Positions 32,462 to 43,814 of a stretch of DNA of 64,000 nucleotides are shown one piece after another. The notes beneath the pieces are model-generated. The model was not told the DNA's origin. It saw only the letters and a program-made list of their open reading frames with translations, and made no database searches. This DNA is from Rhizomys pruinosus. Taxonomy: Eukaryota > Chordata > Mammalia > Rodentia > Spalacidae. Position 1 is the first letter of the stretch; every line of letters begins with the position of its first letter. Made by a program: the position numbers and the translations under genes. The stretch is from NCBI GenBank assembly GCA_009823505.1, contig VZQC01003076.1, positions 1,862,889-1,926,888 of the forward strand. The letters run 5' to 3'.

Positions 32462-33578
32462 TTTCTTTCCCTGTACAGAAGCTTTTGAGTTAAATGATGT
32501 CCAACTTGTCAGTTATTGATCTTATTTCCTGTGCAGCTTCTGTCTGATTTAGAAAGTCTTTTCCTACTCCTATATCTTGTATATTATTCCCAACGTTTTC
32601 GTCTATCATTTTCAGAGTTTCAGGTTTCACATTGAGGTCTTTGATCCATTTGGAGCTGATTTTTGTACAGGGTAAAAAGTAGGGGTTTAGTTTTATTCTT
32701 TTGTCCACACCATGTGCTGAAGATATTCTCTTTTCCTTCCTTGAGTCTTCTTGGACCCTTTGTCGAATATGAGTTGGCTGAAATTGTATGTGCTCATATT
32801 TGGATCTTCAGTGGTGTTCCATTGATCTGTGGTGTGCTTTTTGCCAGTACCAGGCTTTTTATTACTATAGCCCTATAATATTGTTTGAAGTCCGGGGTGG
32901 TAATCCCCCATAATTCCTTTTCGTGCTCAGTGTTGCATTGGCTATCCAGGGTGTTTGTTTCTCCATATGAATTATGGGATGTTTTTTCTAAGTCTGTGAA
33001 GAAACTCATGGAAATTTTAATTGGGATTTTATTGAATCTATATATGGCTTTGAGTAGAATGGTCATTTTAGTAAAGATTATTTATTCCAATCTATGAGCA
33101 TGGGAGTTCCTTCCATCTTCTGATGTCTTCATCTATCTCTTTCTTAAAGGATTTAAATTTTTCATTGTAGAGGTCTTTAATGTCTTTGGATAGGTTTGCC
33201 CCAAGATATTTTTTGAGGTTATTGTGAATGGGAAACTCTCCCTATATTCCTTCTGCAATTGCTTGTTGTTGGCATAAAGAAAGGCTACTGATTTTTCTAG
33301 ATTAATTTTGAAGTCTGTCAATTTACTGAAAGTGTTCAGTATTTCTAGGAGTTTTCTTGTGGAATTTTTGACATCCATTAGGTATACTACTATATCTTCT
33401 GCAAAATGGAATAGCTTGATCTCCTCTTTTCCAATAGGCACTCTTTTGATTTACTTTTCATCTCTTATTGCTCTAAGTGCTTCCAGCACTATTTTGAAAA
33501 GGAATGAAGATCAGGGACAGCTTTGCTGGTTCCTGACTTTAAGGGGGATGCTTCTAATTTTTCCCCATTTAGAATGAT
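32462..33578 (-). mobile_element. L1 'C', distal ORF2 part
   Basis: Antisense ORF2. The RT active site at about 33395-33410 reads FAED instead of FADD, a damaged catalytic Asp (L1 B keeps FADD at 45759-45770). The right end, sense 'catcattctaaatgg', continues the L1 C part that ends at 50341 ('cccacattcatcatca'), so L1 B separates the two halves. Confidence 0.8.
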
Positions 33579-33585
33579 ATTAACT

Positions 33586-33850
33586 GAGAGGAATTTCGTG
33601 TGTGGATAGAACGACAGCCAGAACTGCACACACTCCATGCCCAGCTTCCCAAGTGGGTTTGTGGCATGCAGGCATTTGGTGGCCCACCCTGGCAGCCACC
33701 ACCCAACACTAGAACCATAGAGAGGAAATTCATGCATGGATAGAAGGACAGCCAGGGGTGCACACACTCTGTGCACAGTTGTGCAGGTGGGGACTGGTGC
33801 ATGGGCCAAAGGATTCACACCCCCCACCCCCACTCGGTTACTGATACTGT
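33586..33850 (+). promoter_or_regulatory. L1 B promoter monomers, 134 bp period
   Basis: 'gagaggaatttc' at 33586 and 'gagaggaaattc' at 33720 start two similar units ('tggatagaa.gacagccag', 'gcacacactc'). Tandem 5' units of this size are the usual internal promoter arrangement of rodent L1s. The second unit is followed by a unique linker to ORF1. Confidence 0.65.
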
Positions 33851-34074
33851 GGAGGAAAGTACAAAATGCTGTTGCTGTGGTTTACTGGTGTTGGGAGGAT
33901 CCAGCAGTGTCAGTGATTGGAGGCTGCATAGCCAAAACTAAGGAAGAAACCAACAGGAAGCAAACTGAGTGACCAACTAGTCCTCCATACTAACATTTGA
34001 GATTAGCAACAGAAAGCAATCACATAAACAAAGGGGGGAAACAACAATAACAACAACAACAACAACAAATACAC

Positions 34075-35855
34075 ATGCCAAAAACACAATGGAGAAACAA
34101 CAATATGGGAAAAGCTCAAAATAAATCCCCACTGAACTCAACCAATCCTGTAGAAGATCCCAACAATGAGTTCTCACTAGAAGGAAACCAAGACACCAAC
34201 CTTAGAAGAACAATTGTAGACATATTCAAAGACTATAAAGAACATATCAGAGAATAAAGGGAGAGAACAGAAAAAACTCATGAAGGAACCAGAAGAAAAG
34301 AATGATAAACTCTGAAAAGAACTAAAAAGCGAGATTGACAAACTAAGAAAAGAACTAGAGGAAGAGAAATACAAATTCTAAAAAGAACTAGGGGGAGAGA
34401 ATGACAAACTCTGGAAGGAAGTGGAAACTTTGAAAAGATCTCAGGCTGAAAGGAAAAAAAGAAACTGACCTGCAGGGCCCTGCCCTGCACAGCAACCAGA
34501 TGGAAAGGGAAAGAAAGACAGGTACACAGTCTGCCCCACCTAGCAGCCTCCCATGTCCCAGAGACACTCAGACAGATGGGAGAGTCAGGCACAGCCGATC
34601 TCATTTATTGTAAGCACTACAGCAGTTTATAAAGGCAAAGACCACAAGGGAACACCCACACCCGAAAGAAGCAGCCAATTATCTTAAAGGTCAAATAGCT
34701 AGAGCCAATCAGAAAAGTTTCAAAACAACCCTGGCTGCGCCTACCTTACTTCCTTTAGCTCCCTCTTGTTTACTTAGGACCAGCTGGTCTGCCTAAGTTA
34801 CTTCCTTTAGCCCCCTCTTGTTTACTTCCTTTAGCCCCCTCTTGCTCACTTAAGACCAGCTGGCCCACCTACCTTACTTCCTTTGTTTACTTAAGAATAG
34901 CTGACGAGGGCCCTTCAGTTGTAAACAAGCCTAGCCCATCTACCTTACTTCCTTTAGGTGCTGTCTTTAGGATGCTGTTGCCTCTCATGCCCCTTCAATG
35001 ACCAGCAAAGCAAGGAGCTACAAGAAGAGAATGAAAAGCTCAAAAAGGAAGTGGAAATACTGAAGAAATCACAGGATGAAATAAAAAAGGAAATTGAACA
35101 TTTATCCAATCAGCAGGAAAAGACCGAAAAAAGCCTCAGAAGCAGAATGGATGAAGCAGAAAAAGAATATCAGACCTACAGGATAACACAGCTCAGCTAG
35201 AAAACTCAAGTAAAGATTATGAAAAAACTTAAAAAAACACAAGAGTGGAACAACCAGGAAATGTGGGACACTTTGAAAAGACCAAACCTCGGCATCATAG
35301 GGGATAGAGGAAGGAGAGGAATGCCAAGAGAATGGTATTGTTCAGATCTTCAACAGAATAATAGAAGAAAACTTCCCTAAACTGGAAAAAAAAACATACA
35401 AATACAAGAAGCACATAGAACACCAAGTAGACAAGACCAGAAAAGAAATTCCCCATGTTATATCATAGTTAAAACACTAGAAGCTCAAAACAAGGACAAA
35501 ATACTGAAAACCACAAGAGAAAAACAACAAGTTCCATATAAGGGGAAACCTATCAGAATTACAGCTGACTTTTCAGTGCAAACTATGAAAGCCAGAAGAA
35601 CATGGAGCAAAGTATTCCCAGTGCTAAATGAATCTAGATGCCAATCCAGATTACTATACCCAGCAAAAATGTCAATCATAGTTGAAGGATAAAGAAAAAT
35701 CTTTCATGACATAAATAAAATGAAAAAACAGATGTCAAAAAAAACCCAACACTTCAGAAAATACTTAAAGCAATTCAAAGAACAGAGGAAAGGAGCAACT
35801 ATCCTAAAGCAACCCAAGAGAGAAATTACCAAAACCGTAACAGAGTAAATAAATA
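34075..35855 (+). pseudogene. L1 B ORF1, broken and split by an LTR
   Basis: ORF1 head (34075-34255, ending in a stop), then coiled-coil sequence with stops to 34470. The solo LTR intervenes, and ORF1 resumes at 34998 with coiled coil (to ~35200) and the RNA-binding C-terminal part (35300-35855). Product as for other L1s: a nucleic-acid chaperone that coats L1 RNA. Not translatable as one chain. Confidence 0.75.
34471..34997 (-). mobile_element. Class II solo LTR (527 bp)
   Basis: On the minus strand it starts 'tgaaggggcatgagagg' and ends 'gggccctgca', with an AATAAA signal ('acaataaatgagatc' sense). Flanks CTGACC (34465-34470) and ATGACC (34998-35003) are a 6 bp duplication with one change, the size of class II (ERVK/IAP-like) insertions. 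Internal short repeats of 'ttacttcctttagc' occupy 34740-34950. Confidence 0.85.
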
Positions 35856-35867
35856 CCTAGACGAAGA

Positions 35868-37575
35868 ATGCAAATAAAAAATAAGTTGAAAGGAAACAAC
35901 ACACATCTCTCAATAATAACCTTAAATATTAATGGTCTAAACTCCCCAGTCAAAAGACATAGACTGGGAAAATGGATTAGGAAACAGAATCCATCTATAT
36001 GCTGCCTCCAGGGAACCCATCTCAAGGACAGACCTGACCTTAGAGTGAAAGGATGGAAAAAATATTCCAAGCAAATGGTACCAAGAAGCAAGCAGGGGCA
36101 TCTATTCTAATATCACACAAAAGAGACCTCAGAGTAAAATTAATCAGAAAATACAAAGAGGGCCATTATATCCTAATCAATGGAACAATTAACCAAGAAG
36201 ATTTCACAATCTTTAATATTTATGCACCAAACTCTGGTGCACTGAACTTTATAAACACAATCCTTCAGGACCTCAAGACACAGATTAATCCCAGTATGCT
36301 AAGAGTGGGGGACTTCAATACCCCACTGAGCCATCTGGATAGATCAACTGGACAAAAAATAAGCAGAGAGACATCAGAACTGAACAATACAACTAAATGG
36401 ACCTCACAGATATCTACAGAATATTCCACCCAAACACCAGAGAATATACTTTCTAGTCATTGCCCCATAGAACATTCTCCAAAATTGACCACATACTTGG
36501 ACATAAAGAAACCTCAACAAATACAAAAGGATTGAAATTATTCTATGCATTCTATCAGACCACAGTGCAATAAAGCTCAATATTATAACCTGGGTAAGCC
36601 CTACTCACTATAAGAATACATGGAGATGAAACAATACAATCCTGAATAAGGAGTGGGTCAGGGGATAAATAAAGAATGAAATAAAAGCATTCCTGGAACT
36701 AAACAAAAATGGCAATACAACACAACAAAATCTGTGGGATACATTAAAGTCAGTCCTAAGAGGGAAATTTATAGTCCTAAGTGCCCACATTTAAAAAAAG
36801 AGAGAAAGAGAACAAATAAACGATCTAACACTGCAGCTAAAAACACTTGAGAGACAACAACAAACGAACCCTAAACCCAACAGACAGGAAGAAATAAAAA
36901 TCAGAGAAGAAATCAATGAAATAAAAACAAAGAAAACAATACAAAAAAAAAAAATCAATGAATCCAAATGCTCATTCTTTGAAAAGATAAACAGACAAAC
37001 CTCTAGCCCAGTTAACCAAAAGAAAGAAAGAGCAACTCCAAATCAATAGCATTCATGATGAAAAGGGAAACACCACAACAGATAAAGAAAAGATCCAGAC
37101 AATCATATGAGGATACTTCAAAAACCTATAATCTACTAAATTTGAAAACCTAAGAGAAATGGATTAATATCTGAAATCCTGGGATTCGCCAAAGCTTAAC
37201 CAAGAGGAGATTGACAGCTTAAACAGACCCATAATACTTGAGGAAATTGAAGATGTAATAAAAAGCCTACCAACTAAACAAAGCCCAGACCCAGATGGTT
37301 TCATATCCTAATTCTATAAAACATTTAAAGAAGTCGTACAGCCATTACTACTCAAACTTTTCAGAAGGATACAGACAGAGGGAAATATCCCAAATTCCTT
37401 CTATGAAGCAAGAATCACTCTAATACCAGGCCAAGACACAAACGAGAAAGAAAACTATAGACCCATATTATTAATGAACACAGATAGAAAAATTCTCAAC
37501 AAAATACTTGCAAATCACATACAGACCCACATCAAAATGATCATCCATCATGACCAGGTTGGATTCATATCAGAA
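35868..37575 (+). pseudogene. L1 B ORF2 part 1 (endonuclease and early RT)
   Basis: Starts 12 bases after ORF1-like sequence. The AP-type endonuclease is recognisable ('ITLNINGLNSP'), but the motif that normally reads QETHL is 'QGTHL', losing a catalytic Glu. Open to 36107, then 36053-36535 in another frame, then many stops. Interrupted at 37575 in the RT by the class II ERV. Confidence 0.75.
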
Positions 37576-38133
37576 TGTAGACAATCTCCCAGGCCTGCTG
37601 GGGAAATTTGGGGTCTGACCAAAGGAAAGGGGTGAGAGGTGTAGAGTTAAGACACAGACCCTGGGAGTCGGGTGAACACAGACAGAGGGAGATCTGTCAC
37701 AGACTCATTTATTGTGGGCAGGGTAAGTGGTTATGTACTGGTCGCATCCCTGCTCTCCTCTTGTCGCATTATGACTGGCCCAGGTCTGCAACACTGCTTG
37801 TATGGTCTTGCCTGCCTAGGGCAAGTTAGGTTGATGAGGGACAAGCTCTGTGCATGTGAAATTCTCAGCATACTGGCTACTACACTTCAACCCTTTGTAT
37901 TTAATTTTGCGTGAGGAGTGGTCCAGGGGGAGCTCAGTGATACTGTTGACCCCACCGCTGGCATTCTGACATTTTACTGCATCTGTCTTAGGTTACACTG
38001 GTTTTGCAGGGTCTTACCCATCTTTGCCTGGCCAACTATTGAGGAAAGAGGCCAGGAGCGGTACCATGGAGGGGAGAGACAAGCTCATTCCCGTGAATTG
38101 TGCATGAATGAGAGCCAGATGCGAATCACCTCA

Positions 38134-38406
38134 TCAAGAGTGGTGCATGCAGAGTCCCTGTTGATGATTGCTGAGAGGATCTGGGCCATTATTTTGTTGA
38201 CCTGGCATTGGCTGCAAGCAAAGTGAAACCAGACACCTGAAGAGAAAAATGCAGAGAAGGGCCAGGAGGTAGAGGATGCCCCAGGTGACCAATGAAGCAG
38301 GATCAAAAATGGACTTTAGCTTAGACCACACCTGTGAAACAAAGCTAATATCAAAGGCTATGACCTCGGGGGTACGTAGAGTTAAGGGAGACAACTTGAG
38401 AACCAA
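38134..38406 (-). pseudogene. env transmembrane-subunit remnant
   Basis: A 90-codon minus-strand frame close to the 3' LTR. It contains a ~24-residue hydrophobic span ('LVTWGILYLLALLCIFLFRC') preceded by a polar helix and followed by a Cys/Gln-rich tail, as in the membrane anchor and cytoplasmic tail of a retroviral envelope. Position next to the 3' LTR agrees. Upstream codons (38407-38900) carry stops but look env-like in composition. Identification by topology only. Confidence 0.5.
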
Positions 38407-39669
38407 AGGTCAAGGTGTGGTTAATAAACTGTTGTACCAGGGGCCTTTAATAATATCACCAAATTCATGATGTAGAAGTGTAATATTGAGGGCTTGGTAG
38501 GGGGTCAGGCAGAATGAGGAAAACCTGGGTCACAACTCATCTCTCCCTCTCATTATGAGTCTTTCAAATCCTTGAAGGAAGTTCACAAGAGTGAACCATA
38601 GTTGGTGTCTACAAGATGGAATGATCTCTGCTAGGAGGGTTGTAGTGGGTCTTTAGCATCATGATTTTAATGGAATTTACCTACTGGTCAATAAATCTGA
38701 CAAGTGAGTTAAGGATGTATGAGCCACAAGTCAGAGCAACCAGAAGTCCACTGACATATCCAGGAAGTCCTCAGCTCTCAGCTGAGAAAGAAAGTGACTT
38801 TTTGGGGGGAGTCTTGACCCTAAACTGCCTAGCCAATTTTTAGCTCCTAATTTTATCACATTACCCACTGAGGAGGTTACCCCAATTGCCAAGAGGGAAT
38901 TGGGGCACTGACAGCTCTGACTTCTTCCATGCTGAAAAGGGGAGTATAAGGTGGTGACAGGGGTACCCCTGCTCAGTGGATCTATCTAAAAGACCCCAAA
39001 AAGTATAGTTACAGAGAGAAAGAAATCTTTGACTAGTGCCTGTGAAGGCGAGAGTACCTAGGTACATTTTCTAGGCAGGGAACAAAGAGAGGAACAGGGT
39101 GAATTAAAAAAATAATAATAAAAGTCCATTAGAATTTCTCAGCCAGGGGTTCCAAAGGATCCATTATTGGGATTCTTCTTTTGTTCATTTGTCTATGATG
39201 TCTGGACTTAGTATCTGCTTTCCAGGAAATTTCAATAGTCATGGTGGGTGTGAGTTTTCCCTTAGGTAGTTGCTTAAATAGAGAGAAGAAATTTTGTTAT
39301 TTGGTAAGGACAAATCTCATATGACTTTAAATGACTTAAAATCTAGAGTTTGGAGGCACAATCTCTCAGACTTTAAAGGAAATATAATGATTACTTATCT
39401 TTTGGTTATATTTCCTCTTGGTCCATACAGTTAGACCAGAATAACCAACTTTTGTATTTGGCCAAATTGGTATGGGCATTATGTATGGTGGTTATCCATC
39501 CAGAAAGGCTAATCACACCAGCCTAATGCCTTTAATTACTGTATAATATTCTAGATAAGGCTTGGACAAAAGTTCAAGCAGCCTTGTATAATACTGACTG
39601 GAGGAGGAACTTAACGCCATACATTAAGCAGGCATAACCCCAAGATCGAATTAAACAATTTCAGGCTTT

Positions 39670-39852
39670 TTAAAAAAATTTTTTATGTGTATGAATGTAC
39701 TGTCTGCATTTAGGTCTGTGCACCTGTGTCATGCAATTCCCTGGAACTGGAGTTAAAGACTGTTCTTAACTGCCATGTGGGTGCTAGGGATCAAACCCGG
39801 GTCCTCTGCAAGAGCAGTAGGCACTCTTAACCACTAGATCATCTCTCCAGCC
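39670..39852 (-). repeat. B2-family SINE (internally shortened)
   Basis: Antisense B2 lacking ~45 bases of the middle. 'caggctt' at 39662-39668 and 39853-39859 is the duplication. Confidence 0.85.
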
Positions 39853-39920
39853 CAGGCTTATTTTAAATGTAAAACTGTTCACTACAATTACTACAACAAT
39901 CTTTTTCTTTTTCAGACCCT

Positions 39921-40148
39921 TTATCCTGATTTATCATTTTCCCAGAAAGACAGGATTTGTAATCCATACCAGAAGACAGGAAATAAACTGATAAGGATTA
40001 CCAAGACCATCCAAACTGTCTTCTTCTGGACTGCAGCTTGTTCAGGAAGATTGAATCTAGCATTTTGAGCCAAATTATCTAGGTAGGCCAATGGGAATAT
40101 CAAAAGCAACTCTTGTAAGAAACATAAAGTACATTTTTCAGTAGCCAT
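39921..40148 (-). pseudogene. Possible env leader/N-terminal remnant
   Basis: A 75-codon minus-strand frame with a hydrophobic run ('VWMVLVILISLFPVFWYGL') that would suit a signal peptide, upstream of the env anchor in element orientation. Suggestive only. Confidence 0.3.
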
Positions 40149-40569
40149 AGGTAACCGACCATTTGCCTGTGCCCATTTAATACAAACCTGTAACAGGGAA
40201 TCGGATTCAAGCCAGAAGAGGACTGAAAATTAGCAACTCTGTCTATTTACAATCCTATTCAGGCCACTAGTAAACTAGCTTGAGTGTTTATACCAATTTA
40301 ACTTAATACAGGTATCTTATCATTTTACTAAACCTTGAAGTGCCATGTGATATGCATATAAAGGTTGGACAGAAACTGAACACTCTTAAGCAAACCTTGA
40401 CTAAATATACATTTTGATTTTTAAACTAGTTGACTGAACCTTACAAATTTATTTATATAGTATCCTTTTTACCTGTCACAACAAACCTACTCAGACTTTT
40501 ATCACTTGCATAAACTTTTTCATCAATTTCACATAAATCCTTACTAAAAATATCTTTTTAACATTTTTT

Positions 40570-41140
40570 AAATCTTTTTTAATATATATTTTGTACAAAG
40601 TTATCAAATCTACACCCATGTTCCCCACCCTATCCCCCACCCAACCAGATCCCATGTATTCTGTCAAACATGCTTTTCATCTCTTTCTCAGTCTTTCTCA
40701 ATATTCTCCATGAGGAAGTTGACTGTTTTGTGCAGAAGTTCACTGTTTCAGTCAGTTCTTTGATGCAGTCCTTTCTGTTATTGTTGTTGTTGTTGTTGTT
40801 GTTCCTGTTTCCAATATGCATCACTCCCAACTGCTTGGACAAAAGCTCAAGGGGCCCTGCACAAAAATACTTACAACTAGGTAATTGGCACTAGCATCTA
40901 CAGATGAGGGATACCATTCATCGTTTGTTTTTCTGGGACTGTGTTACTTCACTCAGCATGATGTCTTCTAGCTCCAACCATTTTCCTGCAAAGCTCATGA
41001 TGTCATCTTTCTTTACTGTTGCATAGAACTCCATTGTGTAGATGTACCACTTTTTCTCTGTCCACTCATCAGTTGAGGGGCATTTGGGTTGGTTCCAGCT
41101 CCTTGCTTCCTGCGCTTCAGCTAGTCTTGGGAGATCTAAG
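40570..41140 (-). mobile_element. L1 copy joining 5' UTR to the 3' end
   Basis: The minus strand reads ~37 bases matching the L1 A 5' UTR (23295-23326, 'ctcccaaga.cagctgaag'), then jumps to the last ~530 bases of L1 (ORF2 end and 3' UTR with a TTG run at 40779-40803). Bounded by 'atctttttaacatttttt' (40552-40569) and a one-mismatch copy at 41141-41158, so it inserted as one unit. The internal ~5 kb is missing from the start, as expected from a spliced or template-switched L1 RNA. Confidence 0.65.
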
Positions 41141-41159
41141 ATCTCTTTAACATTTTTTT

Positions 41160-42163
41160 CACTTTTTATATCCATTTTTGATACCATGAGACATAACATT
41201 CATAAATAGATTATCCCTTAATTGTGCAGATTTTACTAAGTAATTAACATTTATTTCCCATGTAATGAGATGGGACAGTTACCTCAAATACAATACTTTG
41301 AAAAATCACAGAAATGCTCAATAAAAATTGACCTTAGTTTCAAACATCTCAGGAATAAACACCTTCTATATCCACCCAGACAACCTGCCCCTTGCCTTAT
41401 GGCAGGGAAGCAAATGGTCAATGACAAATAGCTTCACACAGCAACTTTTTAAATCTTTCCTTCTGGGCCAAAGACTATGTCTTTGAGGATTCAAGTAGCC
41501 CTGTCAGGCCTCCAACAGCAGATTGCGAAGGGCCTAAAGTCTGCCCTTCCTTCCCAGACAGAATGTGAGACACATGAAATCTGTCATGTTATGTTTTACA
41601 TTTTGGAATATGGAAGAATATTTTAAATACTTTTAAGGCATTTATTTATTAAAACGTTCTCTTGTCAAGATTTCACATTAGCTTAAAATTTAATTCAGTC
41701 TTTACATGTCTCTGAGGTTGCCACCTCAATGCCACAAAAAATACCTTCTCCATCAGTCAGTGTGACCAGCATCCACCTGGAGAGCCCCATGGTCAGCCTT
41801 TGTTCTTCTGGTGAACCAGCTAGATGTTAATACTGATCTGCTACAAGGTAATAGCTCCTAACTCAAACTCAATGGAAAAGGAGTGAAACTTCTGCAAAGT
41901 GCACTTGAAGAAGAGGTACTTTTCACTTATGAAAAGAAATCAGTGGATCTTCTCAGAGTAATAAAAAGGGAATGTTTAACAGTTTTAGCTCACATGACAG
42001 TTTACTTGTAAACAGCTCCATCAGCACCTGGATGAAAACTCTAGCGATGAAAACTTAAATCAGAGTAAAATATGACTCTTAAGTTTATAACAGTCAACAT
42101 AATAACACTTTAATCTTCACAGTTTACACAGTACTGAGGTCGTCTAGCTGTGAGGTAAATTTT
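41160..42163. other. Class II ERV internal sequence, non-coding
   Basis: No open frame of note in either direction and no pol motif. Confidence 0.4.
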
Positions 42164-42171
42164 CCAATTTT

Positions 42172-42411
42172 TTTAAATTAATTTTATTTATTTCTGTATG
42201 TGTACGAATGTACTGTCTGCATGCAAGTCTGTGCACCCGTGTCATGCAATGCCGCAGAGGTCAGAAGAGGGTGTCGGATTCCCCTGGAGCTGGAGTTCTC
42301 CTGGAATTGGAGTTTCAGATGGTTCTCAGCCGCCATGTGGGTGCTGGGGATCGAACCTGGGTCCTCTGCAAGAGCGGTTGGTGCTCTTAACCATTAGGCC
42401 ATCTCTCCAGC
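42172..42411 (-). repeat. B2-family SINE
   Basis: Full antisense B2 flanked by 'ccaatttt' at 42164-42171 and 42412-42419. Confidence 0.9.
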
Positions 42412-42589
42412 CCAATTTTCCTATTTTTAATTTAGGATTAAATTGGGTCAGTTATTTGTTTCTGACTCAGAAATTCCACAGTAATGATCTCTACACCTAA
42501 AGACCTTGGGTGTGCTAGTATTAAAGGCATGCTAGGTTTAAAGCTGTGGCCCACCACACCTGGCTGGGGAACTTCCAGGCCTAGCCAGA

Positions 42590-43470
42590 CCAGCAGACCA
42601 GCAGGACACCAGTTCAAACCCAGGGAGGTATGTTTGTTTCCTATGAGGAGGAAGCGGTTGGGGAAACAGATAGGAAACACAATAAAAACCATTAGCTATC
42701 CTAGGAGGGGTAGCTCTCCCACCCTGGAGGCAAGAAATAGGGCTGGCAGAAACTATTCTGGTATCATTTCTCAACCCAAACCAGACCAAAATATCCACAT
42801 GCCTTTGTCTCCTGAGTGCTGAAAAAGAGTTTGGAAAGATTATTTTTTAGAGTACACAAGTTATACCAGTAAAATATTTATATTTCTGATGAGGCATGTC
42901 AGAATATGATTTTACTAAGTATGAGGGCTTAAGGCACTTACACCCTCCAAATAGGTTCTTATCCATAAGCTGAACTGTGCTTCCATAGTTTAAACAGACT
43001 CAAACACACATTCAAAACATCAGGAGCCTGGGGCAAGAGAGCTGCTCTATCATCTTAAAGTGATCACAATATTTTTTGTCTTTTTTTAGAGAGGGTCTCC
43101 CTGTAGCTCTGGCTGTCCTGGAGATCAGGTTGGCTTTGAACTCTCAAAGATCTGCCTGCTTCTGCCTCCCAAGTGCTAGGATTAAAGGCGTGTGCCACCA
43201 TGCCTGGCTTGGAGACTAAAAGAGTGGAGTGAAGTACAGTTTTCATGAATTCGATTCACCCAGTTCTCTGAGACCAACTCTTACTCAACACAAACATACA
43301 GTCTGCCAGCCAGATAAGCAAGGAGGGCACAGACCCAGAGTGGTCCCTTTTCCTCCCATGAGGAAAAAGGGAGGGAGGGAAACAGGCTCAAAATTCTTGC
43401 AAAAACATAACAGAGCCCAAAATTTGTTCCAGACTCCTCTTCCTCACTCCTTGGAGGCAAGAGCCTATAA
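42590..43470. repeat. Diverged ~130-150 bp duplication within the ERV
   Basis: 42590-42740 and about 43305-43470 share the same succession of blocks ('ccagcagaccagcagg' versus 'ccagccagataagcaagg'; 'ctatgaggaggaag' versus 'cccatgaggaaaaag'; 'ggaggcaag'). A B1 fragment (42509-42567) and a full B1 lie next to these blocks. Approximate, by eye. Confidence 0.35.
43075..43209 (-). repeat. B1 SINE
   Basis: Antisense B1 with a short central deletion, inside the class II ERV. Confidence 0.85.
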
Positions 43471-43735
43471 TGCACCCCTGGAAGCCATGCAGCACCCCAC
43501 TGATCCAGGTGCCAGACCCCAAAATGGGTCTCTAGCAGAGACTGAAAGGTTGCAATTTGGTAACTCCAGAGAACATTCAGGAATTCCCCAAGCTCTAAAG
43601 ACCTCCTCCCATGCCATACCAGGATTCCTGACTAATTGCTGAAGCAAATTTTACTAGCTAGTAAGAGGCAGATTATCTTTGGTCCTTTGAGATAACATCT
43701 GGGTGGAGGAAACACACCAAAGCAGACCAGATGGG

Positions 43736-43814
43736 CTGACCTTGAGCTCACAAAGAACTGCCTGCCTCAGCCTCCCAAGGACTGGGATTAAAAGTATGTG
43801 GCACCACACCCGGT
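43736..43814 (-). repeat. B1 5'-half fragment
   Basis: Antisense B1 from 'ctgaccttgagctcac' to 'ccaccacacccgg'; no tail or 3' half. Confidence 0.7.

Noticed and set aside
42200..42397. Recurring open frames beginning MYEC(T/I)VCMQ (also near 12740 and 52810)
   Set aside because: They are antisense translations of B2-family SINEs and occur wherever that SINE does. Not a gene family.
42173..42413. Regularly repeated ~240 bp sequences across the window as a possible array
   Set aside because: Dispersed SINEs in both orientations with separate target-site duplications, not a CRISPR or satellite array.
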